Source: Alphaproteobacteria bacterium (GTDB taxonomy: Bacteria; Pseudomonadota; Alphaproteobacteria; UBA1280; UBA6503). From it: a stretch of 41,967 nucleotides of DNA. Position 1 is the stretch's first letter. Every line of letters begins with the position of its first letter. The notes under the pieces are model-generated. The model was given only the letters and a program-made list of their open reading frames with translations. It searched no databases and was not told the DNA's origin. The stretch is taken from the NCBI GenBank assembly GCA_021774615.1, contig JAJFIW010000034.1:1-41967 (forward strand). The letters are read 5' to 3'. Positions 7,314 through 15,190 of the stretch are shown here, in pieces. Position numbers and translations under genes: made by a program.

Positions 7314-7883
7314 TCAAGAAAAACTATTAACATATGCATCATAAATAGCTTGGGCTATTTGTGGGGTTTTATCGTTATGGGAAACAATGTGCATATCTAT
7401 TTTTTTGTCGTACTCGTGGTTATGGTATTTTTCTAGCTCTTTAGTGGCAACCTCTAACCTTGAGCCATCGTGGTCACGGTTATCTTTATCTAAGCGTTCC
7501 TTAAGCACGGCAAGAGATGGAGGAGTTACGTAAACAACGAATAATCTGTTATTAACAGCTTTTCTTACTGCATCAACTGGTTCAATAATAAAATCTAGCA
7601 CAGGGAGCAGTTCTCTCTCGAAGCTATCAAAAATAGCATCTTTAGGAGTACCATAATAAGCACCATAAACATGATTAGAGAATATATATCCACCGTTAGC
7701 TTCTTTTTTCTTATATTCAGCCTCGGTTACAAAAATTTTGTCGTCATTTGTACGCCGTGGTGGTCGAGTTGTTTCTGGTTGGATGTAAGCAAACCTAGAG
7801 TCTATTTTTTGTAACTCACGGATAATGCTGTTTTTACCAACGCCAGAAACACCCACAATAAGTAAGAACTTTGATTTAGGCAT
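7314..7883 (-). CDS. Guanylate-kinase-like P-loop enzyme
   Basis: The 189-residue protein has a P-loop GVSGVGKNS (11-19), a nucleotide-acceptor segment with ETTRPPRR, a GTP/GMP-loop-like YYGTP and a lid-type arginine region, in the order of guanylate kinase. The chosen ATG has GAGGTGG seven bases upstream; a longer reading frame from 7913 lacks such a site. Compared with ordinary Gmk, the acceptor region is altered (KIFVTEAEY in place of the usual G-x-D-Y-x-F-V-S segment), so it may be a paralogue or phosphorylate another nucleoside monophosphate. It lies in a minus-strand run with a MazG-like gene. A housekeeping gmk elsewhere in the genome would support the paralogue view. Confidence 0.7.
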   Translation of the reverse strand: MPKSKFLLIVGVSGVGKNSIIRELQKIDSRFAYIQPETTRPPRRTNDDKIFVTEAEYKKKEANGGYIFSNHVYGAYYGTPKDAIFDSFERELLPVLDFIIEPVDAVRKAVNNRLFVVYVTPPSLAVLKERLDKDNRDHDGSRLEVATKELEKYHNHEYDKKIDMHIVSHNDKTPQIAQAIYDAYVNSFS

Positions 7884-7955
7884 AAATCCACCTCTGAATA
7901 AGTAAAAGGCCACCCTTTATAACAAGAATGACCCTCTAACTTAGTTTAACTTAAA

Positions 7956-8327
7956 CTAGCGGTTATCGCCGCTGCCTTTAATAACGCCACGAGCCATACG
8001 GTCTTCTAGCTTTGCTTTGTTCATAGAAATAATTTCGGTCAGGTCAACATCTAGTGCAGTTGCTAAGCGTGCTGCATACCACATAACATCGCCTAATTCT
8101 TTACTTAGGTTCGCGCGCAGTTCAGGGGTGTCTTGGTCGCGGAATAGTTTTTTAATACAGTTAGAAACTTCACCAGCTTCGCCACTCATCCCTAGTGAAA
8201 GGTACATTAGCTCTTCAATTCTGCCAGTATTAGATTGTGGGTAAGCTGCGGTGTTAGCAGTCCACTCTTGGTATTCTCTAAGGCTAATTTCTGGTGTGGT
8301 GGTTTCTTTGTGTGCAAGATTAGTCAT
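7956..8327 (-). CDS. MazG-like nucleotide pyrophosphohydrolase
   Basis: The 123-residue protein carries the MazG core: a helix with GMSGEAGEVSN, in which the acidic residues bind metal, and a later ELGDVMWYAA helix with the second acidic pair. Enzymes of this group hydrolyse non-canonical or damaged nucleoside triphosphates to monophosphates. The single-domain length fits the MazG-like group rather than two-domain MazG. The ATG is preceded by GGGGGA. It is separated by 13 bases from the downstream end of dsbB and may be in one transcript with dsbB and the methyltransferase. Confidence 0.8.
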   Translation of the reverse strand: MTNLAHKETTTPEISLREYQEWTANTAAYPQSNTGRIEELMYLSLGMSGEAGEVSNCIKKLFRDQDTPELRANLSKELGDVMWYAARLATALDVDLTEIISMNKAKLEDRMARGVIKGSGDNR

Positions 8328-8340
8328 GATTAATTCCCCC

Positions 8341-8865
8341 TTATTGGTGTTTCCATTGTCGGTATGTATAGTACACGGCGCCTAAAACAAATGCCATAAC
8401 TATAATGTTCCATGCGGCTAAAGTTAGCCCAAAAATTGTAAAGTCAATGCGGTCGCAAGGTGGTGGTAAAATGGGTTTTTGCAGTGATGTTATAAAGTCA
8501 TTTACATTATCTGGAATAACTATTTTTGTATTACTACAACCTGTTGGTGCTGCTATTATTTTATATTGCACTAATACTTGGTATATCCCCATACCAAAAC
8601 CATAAATAGCGGCTAAGGCAACCCCACCTAAACCTACAAAACGTGGGATTTGAGGGATTACTGCAGCAATAATTGCCACAGCTGTTAAAGCCCAATGCCC
8701 ATAACGTTGCATCCAACACAAATGGCAAGGGCGGGCATCAAAGCCGTATTCTAGAATAAATGCTGAGATAATTAATAAAGCACCAAATACTGCAAACAAA
8801 AGAAATTGTTTAGCAGCAGGTAATTTATTATAAATGCTCAGCCATTCATTAACTAGTTTTCTCAC
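8341..8865 (-). CDS. dsbB: Disulfide bond formation protein DsbB
   Basis: DsbB is the inner-membrane quinone-linked oxidase that reoxidises periplasmic DsbA. The 174-residue protein has four hydrophobic helices. The first periplasmic loop holds C47-H-L-C50 in the ARPCHLCWMQRY context, and the second holds C110 and C137 (LPPPC), so both redox pairs are present. A final helix ends in a basic tail. The start is GTG, overlapping the TGA of the upstream methyltransferase gene (GTGA), with GGAG about 9 bases before, so translation is coupled. A DsbA gene is not in the window. Confidence 0.9.
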   Translation of the reverse strand: MRKLVNEWLSIYNKLPAAKQFLLFAVFGALLIISAFILEYGFDARPCHLCWMQRYGHWALTAVAIIAAVIPQIPRFVGLGGVALAAIYGFGMGIYQVLVQYKIIAAPTGCSNTKIVIPDNVNDFITSLQKPILPPPCDRIDFTIFGLTLAAWNIIVMAFVLGAVYYTYRQWKHQ

Positions 8866-10157
8866 TCAGTACGCTCCAAAATAGCTACAAAGAAGCCATC
8901 AGTATCGGTTGTATGTGGTGCAAGGCGCAAAGTAGGAGTAGCTACAGGGCATTCGTCTTTAATTACCCCTTCGGCTGCTAGCTCTTGCCACACGGTTTGT
9001 ATTGGAACCATTTTAAAGTCTTTATTGCTAGAAAGAAAGCGCTCTATTTGCACTTCGTTCTCGGCATGTAAAATAGAACAAGTAGCATAAACTAAACGCC
9101 CGCCAACTTTTACCAAGCGTGATGCATTGTCTATAATATCTTTTTGTATAGTGCATAGTTCATCAAGCCGCTTTTGGTTTAACGACCACTTAGCGTCAGG
9201 GTTACGGCGCCAAACACCACTACCACTACATGGTACATCTAATAAAACTGTGTCTTGGGTTCGTTTGTGGCGTTTAATCCAAGTTTCGCCATCTTCCCAC
9301 AGGCGGACAATAACGTTATCTGCCCCTGCTCGACGTAAGCGCTTGCGTAGTTCATCTAGTTTTTTAGGGATAATGTCACCAACAGTAAGCATGCCTTTGT
9401 TTTGCATCATCGCAGCTAATGCTAGGGTTTTACCACCAGCACCTGCACAAAAATCTGTTACTTTACTGCCTTTTTTTGCCCCACATAATAGTGCTACAAG
9501 CTGCGAGCCTGTGTCTTGGACCTCGAACAAGCCTTTACTAAAGGCTTGCATACCAAATAAATTACCTGGTTCTGGTAAGTGCAGCCCTTCGGGGCTAAAT
9601 GAGGTAGGGTAAACAGAAAGCCCCTCTTCTTCCAGAGCTTTAATAAGATCTTCGGTTGAGCCTTTAAGAGTATTAAGACGAACATTAGTTGGAGCTTTAA
9701 CATTTAATGCTGCCATTGCTTCTGGCAAATTATCGCCAAATGCTTCTGTGAGTGAGTTTTCTAGCCATTTAGGGTAATTATATTGGGCATGGATTGGTGC
9801 TTTTTCTGCCGTTTTCCAAATATGAGCAACTTGTTTTTCGTCGGCAGTTAATTCTGTGGGTGAATATTGTTCGCCAGTGAAAACATCGTAGATATCTGCT
9901 GACTCGCCCAATACTAGGTTTGCCGCTACTTGCAACCGTGGAGTGCGCTGTAAGCCAATATCTTTTAAAGACCAGTCTATTAGGCCTTGGCTGCGTAAAG
10001 TTTGGTAAACAAGCCCCGAAATTGCCTTTTTATCTTTACTACCGATATAGCGATGATTCTTAAAATAAAATGCTATTACTCTGTCAACTGGGCGTTGGTG
10101 CTCGGCTGTATCTTCTAAAATTTCAATGGTTGCTTGAACTTGGGCTGCATATTGCAT
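8862..10157 (-). CDS. RsmB/NOP2-type RNA cytosine-5 methyltransferase
   Basis: The 431-residue protein has a NusB-like helical N-terminal part (residues 1-120) and a SAM-dependent m5C methyltransferase domain. Visible motifs are TDFCAGAGGKTL (SAM binding), LLDVPCSGSGVWRRNP (motif IV with one cysteine) and YATCSILHAENE (motif VI with the second cysteine). The two cysteines are the catalytic pair of RNA m5C enzymes; rRNA is the usual substrate of this architecture. The ATG at 10157 is preferred over 10178 because TAAGGAAAA lies just before it. Its end overlaps dsbB. Whether it modifies C967-equivalent 16S rRNA cannot be read. Confidence 0.85.
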   Translation of the reverse strand: MQYAAQVQATIEILEDTAEHQRPVDRVIAFYFKNHRYIGSKDKKAISGLVYQTLRSQGLIDWSLKDIGLQRTPRLQVAANLVLGESADIYDVFTGEQYSPTELTADEKQVAHIWKTAEKAPIHAQYNYPKWLENSLTEAFGDNLPEAMAALNVKAPTNVRLNTLKGSTEDLIKALEEEGLSVYPTSFSPEGLHLPEPGNLFGMQAFSKGLFEVQDTGSQLVALLCGAKKGSKVTDFCAGAGGKTLALAAMMQNKGMLTVGDIIPKKLDELRKRLRRAGADNVIVRLWEDGETWIKRHKRTQDTVLLDVPCSGSGVWRRNPDAKWSLNQKRLDELCTIQKDIIDNASRLVKVGGRLVYATCSILHAENEVQIERFLSSNKDFKMVPIQTVWQELAAEGVIKDECPVATPTLRLAPHTTDTDGFFVAILERTE

Positions 10158-10186
10158 GATGTTTTCCTTATAAATCAAAACTGATA

Positions 10187-10214
10187 TTTACAGCACTGTT
10201 CTATCCGCTACAAT
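10187..10214 (+). promoter_or_regulatory. Promoter suited to a leaderless transcript
   Basis: TTTACA (10187-10192), a 16-bp spacer and TACAAT (10209-10214) each match consensus at five of six positions. The expected transcription start, about seven bases after the -10 box, falls on or next to the A of the ATG at 10221. No Shine-Dalgarno precedes that ATG, which agrees with leaderless translation. Confidence 0.5.
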
Positions 10215-10220
10215 GATTAA

Positions 10221-10610
10221 ATGAAATTTTTACTAAACATTTTGTTATTTATACTAATATTACCTATAGCTAATAGCTATGGACAAGTTAATATTACAGC
10301 ACCTAAAACCATTCAAATTCCTCAGACATCTATAGATAATCAGACCAGAGAAAGGCTGCTGCTAGCATCATCCGAGCTTGATAGTTTTATTATAGATTAT
10401 AGAGAAACCCTAAAGACTACAAAAACAGAAAAAATCCCAGCACTACGAATAGAAATTGCCAAAGGTATGAAAGAAATCCTTGATAAATACAATCTAACCA
10501 ATAAACAGTTAGCAGAATGGCGTAAAGAATTAGACATAAAAAGAAGTGACGATTTAAAAGACCCTGCCTTTAGCGCCATTGTAAAAAAACTAGGCACTAA
10601 AGGCGAGTAA
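10221..10610 (+). CDS. Small secreted protein of unknown function
   Basis: The 129-residue protein begins with a signal peptide: MKFLLN, a long hydrophobic stretch of Leu and Ile, and a likely cleavage near NSYG-Q (about residue 21). The mature part is mainly helical and charged, with RERLLLASSELDSFI and a Lys/Glu-rich segment ending in LGTKGE, without cysteine. I do not recognise a family. It would be periplasmic or secreted. It is divergent from the methyltransferase gene and convergent with the next small gene, so it is a single-gene unit with a possibly leaderless mRNA. Confidence 0.65.
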   Translation: MKFLLNILLFILILPIANSYGQVNITAPKTIQIPQTSIDNQTRERLLLASSELDSFIIDYRETLKTTKTEKIPALRIEIAKGMKEILDKYNLTNKQLAEWRKELDIKRSDDLKDPAFSAIVKKLGTKGE

Positions 10611-10624
10611 GTCTTCAAAAAATA

Positions 10625-10864
10625 TTAGCCGATAATGCCAATAATAAGTGCAGTAGCTAATATAGCCATACCCATTGCTAGAAATGGGTTATCTTTAATC
10701 CACATCCGCATTTCTTCTTGGCTTGGCATTTTGCCTTCTTTGTACCAAGTTTTAATGGTATCCCATGCAGCACCTTTTTGCTCTAGTGCTTCGATACGTG
10801 CTTCCATATCGTCCATGCGTTCTTCATCTGTCTTTGCATTAATTTTTATAGGTTTACTTGACAT
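10625..10864 (-). CDS. Small tail-anchored membrane protein of unknown function
   Basis: The 79-residue protein has a charged coiled-coil-like region (EERMDDMEARIEALEQKG, residues 14-31), an amphipathic middle with EGKMPSQEEMRMWIKDNP, and one C-terminal hydrophobic helix (AMGMAILATALIIGIIG). It is probably anchored in the inner membrane by its C-terminus with a cytoplasmic coiled coil. AGGA is 8 bases before the ATG. It lies 35 bases from the end of the next minus-strand gene and may be in its transcript. No function can be assigned. Confidence 0.6.
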   Translation of the reverse strand: MSSKPIKINAKTDEERMDDMEARIEALEQKGAAWDTIKTWYKEGKMPSQEEMRMWIKDNPFLAMGMAILATALIIGIIG

Positions 10865-10899
10865 CGTCTTATCCTATCATTAATTATCATTTTACTTAG

Positions 10900-11535
10900 T
10901 TATAGATTTTGCTCTATTTCTATCGCTCTTTCAAGCCATATAAAAGACTCGTCTAACATATCTCCCATAAAATAGCGTTTATCGAGGTAATGATATGCTA
11001 AAGCTGCAGATGCATGCATTGAGGAACGAGTACTACCTTCTGTTGCGCGCATTAGTTCAATCCGGTCTTGTTCTGTAGCCATTGGGGCAAAGCGCCAGTC
11101 TCGGATTAAATGTGCTAGTGCATTGATACGTTTCGAGCCTTCTAGCTTATACGCCCATTTAAAGGCATTCGCCGTGGTTTGTTCATCAAACGCTTGGTGC
11201 GTTGGTGGGCAGTTTTTATTTTTTAAAGTACAGTTAAAATACTCTGGCTTTGCGTAATAGAGGTAAATACTTTCTATAGCTCCATTTAAGCCATCGTCAG
11301 CCAATGCTTCAAGCCTTCTAAGCCCTTCATTACCACGTATATGTCTATACATAGGGTCTTTAATCAGGAACATAGAAACATGCAATTCTTTAATTTTTTC
11401 CTGATGTGACTGGATAACATCGGTATATTTGCTCATGTCTATAACTGGGTCTTTGAGCATAAATGTAGCAAAAAATGATGCGCCGAAAATACCAACCCCA
11501 ACTATTATAAATAATAACATTCTTCGTATATTCAT
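10900..11535 (-). CDS. Membrane-anchored helical-repeat protein, unknown function
   Basis: The 211-residue protein has one N-terminal membrane helix (residues 6-26) and then an all-helical soluble part. The late segments with AALAYHYLDKRYF and DESFIWLERAIEIEQ look like Sel1/TPR-type helix pairs, so a protein-interaction role in the periplasm is likely. Two cysteines (NCTLKNKNC) could form a disulfide. It begins 9 bases after the stop of the hybrid histidine kinase. A ribosome site (AAGAGAA) overlaps that stop, so the two are probably co-translated and may act together in signalling. The link to the kinase is inference from spacing. Confidence 0.6.
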   Translation of the reverse strand: MNIRRMLLFIIVGVGIFGASFFATFMLKDPVIDMSKYTDVIQSHQEKIKELHVSMFLIKDPMYRHIRGNEGLRRLEALADDGLNGAIESIYLYYAKPEYFNCTLKNKNCPPTHQAFDEQTTANAFKWAYKLEGSKRINALAHLIRDWRFAPMATEQDRIELMRATEGSTRSSMHASAALAYHYLDKRYFMGDMLDESFIWLERAIEIEQNL

Positions 11536-11544
11536 AATATTCTC

Positions 11545-14500
11545 TTATATTTGTTTTTCTTCTTTATCGTCAAGCCAGTGGGCTAGAACTTGTACGATGC
11601 TATCTTTTCTAACAGGTTTACTTAAGAAGTCGTCCATCCCTACTTCTAAACATCTACTTCTGTTATCAGACATGATATCAGCTGTAAGTGCTACAATTGG
11701 CATCCGCGGTAGGTTATTTTCTTCTTCAAAAGCACGGATATTTCTTGTTGCGTCAAACCCATCCATCTCTGGCATTTGGCAATCCATAAAGACTAAGTCG
11801 TACTTATTATTCTTTATCTTATCAACTGCATCAACCCCATTAACTGCAAAAGAAATATTACAATCTAGCTTACCTAAAAATTTCTCCATAAGAATACGGT
11901 TCATCTCAACGTCTTCTACTACAAGAATACGTGCTCCATTAATAACTTCTGAAGGCTCATGGACAACCTGAGGGTTCACAACTTCTTTATTATTCTCATT
12001 CTTTTTCAATGTAACTGAGAAACCAAACGTTGTACCTTTATTTTTCTCACTACGCACGTCCATATGCCCTCCCATCATCTCAGCTAGTTTCTGGCATATG
12101 GCCAAACCTAGGCCAGTACCACCAAAACGACGTGTGGTGGATTCTTCTTCCTGAGCAAACTTATCAAAAACATATTCTAGTTTATCAGCAGCAATACCAA
12201 TACCAGTATCTTCAACCTCAATTGTTAAGTTACAGCCTTTACTATTATTTTTCTTCATTTGGATACGTAATAAAACGTGCCCCTTTTCTGTGAATTTTAC
12301 AGCATTACTAACTAAATTAGTCATAATCTGCCTAATACGAACAGGGTCACCTATGAATTCATCAGGAATATCTTTAGGAACATCCTCTAGAAGTTCTATT
12401 CCTCGTTCTTTTGCCATATGCCCAAATAAAATCATAATATCAGAGACTATCTCTCTCAATGAGAATGGTACTTTTTCAAGGCGTAAATGACCTGCTCTTA
12501 TTTTCGAAAGGTCTAAAATATCGTTAATAATCCATAGTAGGTTATCACCAGATCTTCTAATATTATTAGCAAAGAAATGCTGCTCTTTTGTAAGTTTAGT
12601 TCCAAGCAATAGTTCTGCCATTCCAAGCATGCCGTTCATAGGGGTACGGATTTCATGGCTCATATTAGCCAAAAATTCGTCCTTTGCCTTGTTTGCTTTC
12701 TCTGCTAAATCTTTAGAAAGAACAAGTTCTTCCTCTTTCATTTTTTGGGCAGTAATGTCAATTGTTAAGCCAATAAACATTTTCCCTTCGCCTGTGTCTA
12801 CCTCAGAGATACTAAGAGACATGGGGAATTCTTCACCATTTTTGCGCAAACCAGTAACTTCTACGCTTTTACCAGTCCCAACAATTTTTCTATCACCTGT
12901 TGTAATGTAGCGATTAAGATAACCATCATGGTTACTAGAATATGGCTCTGGCATTAACATTTTAATATTTTTACCGATAACATCTTCACTGCTATAACCA
13001 AAAACACGCTCAGCGCCACGGTTAAAAGAATATATAACCCCTTTGTGATTTATAGATATAATCCCTTCGTTAACATTATCCATAATAACCCGTAGGCGCT
13101 CTTGTTCGGCGTCTAGTAATAAACTAGTTTGTACGGCTTGTTGACGTGCTTGCTCGAGGCTTTTATTAAGCTCTTCTTTTTCTTTAACCTCTGTTGCAAG
13201 AGATTTTTTAGTTTTGCGGTCTTGCCCCTCGTTATATAACATAATATAGAAATAGAAAGATGTTATAGCAGCTAAGAACAAACAAATTAGCAAGACCATC
13301 CATTTACCCCAAGCACCTTCCGTGTAGCTATTTTCTGCAGGCATAAAGGCAAGCTGCCACTTATTATTACTAATGGTAACGTCCTTAACAATGCCCCATG
13401 GTGCATCTTCTAGTAGAGAATTAGATGTTCTATAAATAGCCTTGCCATCTTTTCTGACTTCTAAAGCAATATTGGGGACGCCTGCGGTATACTCTGCATG
13501 TTTTATTAAGCTAGGCACATGAAGGGTCATAACAAGAAATCCTTTTACATTATCCCTAATAAATCGAGATATTTGTGGGATGTCTTTTACGTCTCCAGTA
13601 AAAAATTTACTGCGATTTTCATAGACAGGCAAAACCATGCATAACCTTGGGGCTCTAATACTATCACCTTCATTAATAATAATACTAGCTACATCATTAA
13701 TAGATGCAGCAGTTAGCATTTGCCCCCACAAATGCCCGCATGCTTTATTACCTCGTGCTGATGTTTCATAATCGGTAATAACTGTTCCTTTGCGCAAAAC
13801 ACTTGTGTATTTAGGTAATAAATACTTAATAAAAAAGCCACCTTTAAACACATCTTTTTCGATATATCCAATAGCTGTAATCGTTTCAGTATCGAGTAGT
13901 TGTTGGCCAACAAAAGTATTAAATTCTTTTTCTGTAACATCACCATCTACAGAGGCAAAATACGTTTCTACAACATCTATAACGCCCATATTTAAATAAG
14001 CACCACGCTTAACAGAGCTCATTAAAATGCTACTATCAGCTTTAAATTTCTCAATATTATTACGATCAGTGAAATAGTCAGTTGTAGCAAAAACAATAAA
14101 TGATACCCCAACCCCTGCAACTATATATAATGCCAGCGGCATATAGCGAGCAGTGCTTTTTGTGAAAATCTCTCTAATTAGGCGCCCGTACTGCCAAAAC
14201 ACCACAACAAATACTGCTAAAATTGTAAGCCCAACAACCGTTGACACTGCAACCATACTGCCATAGTCACTTTGGCGCAGAATAGATATGTCGCTAGCTT
14301 CTGGGATAATTATTGCAGCCTTAAGAAAAATAAATTGGGAAATAGTTACACTAGCCGAACCAAAAACACTTGCAATAGCATAAAGATATTGACGTGCCCT
14401 AACAACTTGCCTGCTAGCCAATATTGCTAATAGAATTGTACTAACAGTCAATGGTGTAGTTACAATTAAAATTTGCCCAAGAAGGCTAAATAAAACCTTA

Positions 14501-14958
14501 ACATCTCCATTAAACTCTAATGATAAAACAGACAAAACTGCGCTAACAAAAAGCAGCACAACCCAACTAAAACTAGAGCTAACAATACGTAAACCTTCTT
14601 TAGCATACAATGCAGAATGAATAGCAATATAAGAGCCAAAAACAGTAACTATAAACCAAGCTGAAGTCGCCAAAGGGTTAAATATAATAGGCATACTAAA
14701 ATTATACGCCATAAGCCCTATAAACTGGCTAGACCAAACCCCACCACCAATAATTATAGATGCTAATATACGTGCGTAAAGAGCACCTTTATACTGCTCT
14801 TTTCCTATAAGTACTCCAGAATAACTAAGTATTATACCACCTGCCCATAAGGCCATAACAGCCATAGAGGTAGCAAGAATACCTAAAAATACGTCATATT
14901 GCCCTACCCGAATAAAAATATTAGGGAAATCAGACACGAAAAAATCACCAAACAACAT
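11545..14958 (-). CDS. Hybrid sensor histidine kinase (MHYT-like, CHASE, PAS, HisKA, HATPase, REC)
   Basis: This 1137-residue membrane sensor has, in order: about seven N-terminal membrane helices resembling an MHYT domain (1-265), a CHASE-type extracellular loop (about 300-510), another membrane helix, a short coiled coil, a PAS domain of FixL style (about 605-725, with IMDNVNEGIISIN), a HisKA dimerisation domain with H768 in MSHEIRTPMNGM, a HATPase with NLVSNAVKF and DTGIGI boxes, and a receiver domain with D1059 in MDCQMPEMDG and the invariant Lys in SKP. All kinase and receiver residues are present. In the MHYT-like part the Met-His pair is replaced by Ser-Gln (SSQFIGL, ISQFIFL), so the proposed metal-binding function is doubtful. 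The ligand is unknown. Output would pass to another phosphotransfer protein, because no DNA-binding domain is present. Confidence 0.85.
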   Translation of the reverse strand: MLFGDFFVSDFPNIFIRVGQYDVFLGILATSMAVMALWAGGIILSYSGVLIGKEQYKGALYARILASIIIGGGVWSSQFIGLMAYNFSMPIIFNPLATSAWFIVTVFGSYIAIHSALYAKEGLRIVSSSFSWVVLLFVSAVLSVLSLEFNGDVKVLFSLLGQILIVTTPLTVSTILLAILASRQVVRARQYLYAIASVFGSASVTISQFIFLKAAIIIPEASDISILRQSDYGSMVAVSTVVGLTILAVFVVVFWQYGRLIREIFTKSTARYMPLALYIVAGVGVSFIVFATTDYFTDRNNIEKFKADSSILMSSVKRGAYLNMGVIDVVETYFASVDGDVTEKEFNTFVGQQLLDTETITAIGYIEKDVFKGGFFIKYLLPKYTSVLRKGTVITDYETSARGNKACGHLWGQMLTAASINDVASIIINEGDSIRAPRLCMVLPVYENRSKFFTGDVKDIPQISRFIRDNVKGFLVMTLHVPSLIKHAEYTAGVPNIALEVRKDGKAIYRTSNSLLEDAPWGIVKDVTISNNKWQLAFMPAENSYTEGAWGKWMVLLICLFLAAITSFYFYIMLYNEGQDRKTKKSLATEVKEKEELNKSLEQARQQAVQTSLLLDAEQERLRVIMDNVNEGIISINHKGVIYSFNRGAERVFGYSSEDVIGKNIKMLMPEPYSSNHDGYLNRYITTGDRKIVGTGKSVEVTGLRKNGEEFPMSLSISEVDTGEGKMFIGLTIDITAQKMKEEELVLSKDLAEKANKAKDEFLANMSHEIRTPMNGMLGMAELLLGTKLTKEQHFFANNIRRSGDNLLWIINDILDLSKIRAGHLRLEKVPFSLREIVSDIMILFGHMAKERGIELLEDVPKDIPDEFIGDPVRIRQIMTNLVSNAVKFTEKGHVLLRIQMKKNNSKGCNLTIEVEDTGIGIAADKLEYVFDKFAQEEESTTRRFGGTGLGLAICQKLAEMMGGHMDVRSEKNKGTTFGFSVTLKKNENNKEVVNPQVVHEPSEVINGARILVVEDVEMNRILMEKFLGKLDCNISFAVNGVDAVDKIKNNKYDLVFMDCQMPEMDGFDATRNIRAFEEENNLPRMPIVALTADIMSDNRSRCLEVGMDDFLSKPVRKDSIVQVLAHWLDDKEEKQI

Positions 14959-15124
14959 ACTGTATATATTCCTAGCTTATAGTTATAAGTTATATCGTCA
15001 CCTCTTCTGGGCTTAGAAACAAAAAGATTTTTAAAATAACATTTTAAGCAACAGACTTTACAATGTCCATTATATTATAGCATTAGTTGTATTCTGAATT
15101 GCTATTAAAGAACTAATAAATTAG

Positions 15125-15153
15125 TTAATTATATTGCACAATCTATGTATAAT
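15125..15153 (+). promoter_or_regulatory. Candidate promoter of the acyltransferase-esterase/fad operon
   Basis: A perfect TATAAT (15148-15153) sits 17 bp downstream of a weak -35 box TTAATT (15125-15130). The predicted start is about 30 bases before the ATG at 15191. No second strong promoter is obvious before the thiolase gene, so the whole operon may depend on this site. A FadR-type operator is not recognisable. Confidence 0.45.
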
Positions 15154-15190
15154 AGCCACCAACAATAAAGTAATTTACAAGGTAGAACGT

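Noticed and set aside
15134-15190. Upstream TTG start for the acyltransferase-esterase fusion
   Set aside because: It lies before the predicted -10 box and would not be in the transcript; ATG at 15191 has its own ribosome site.
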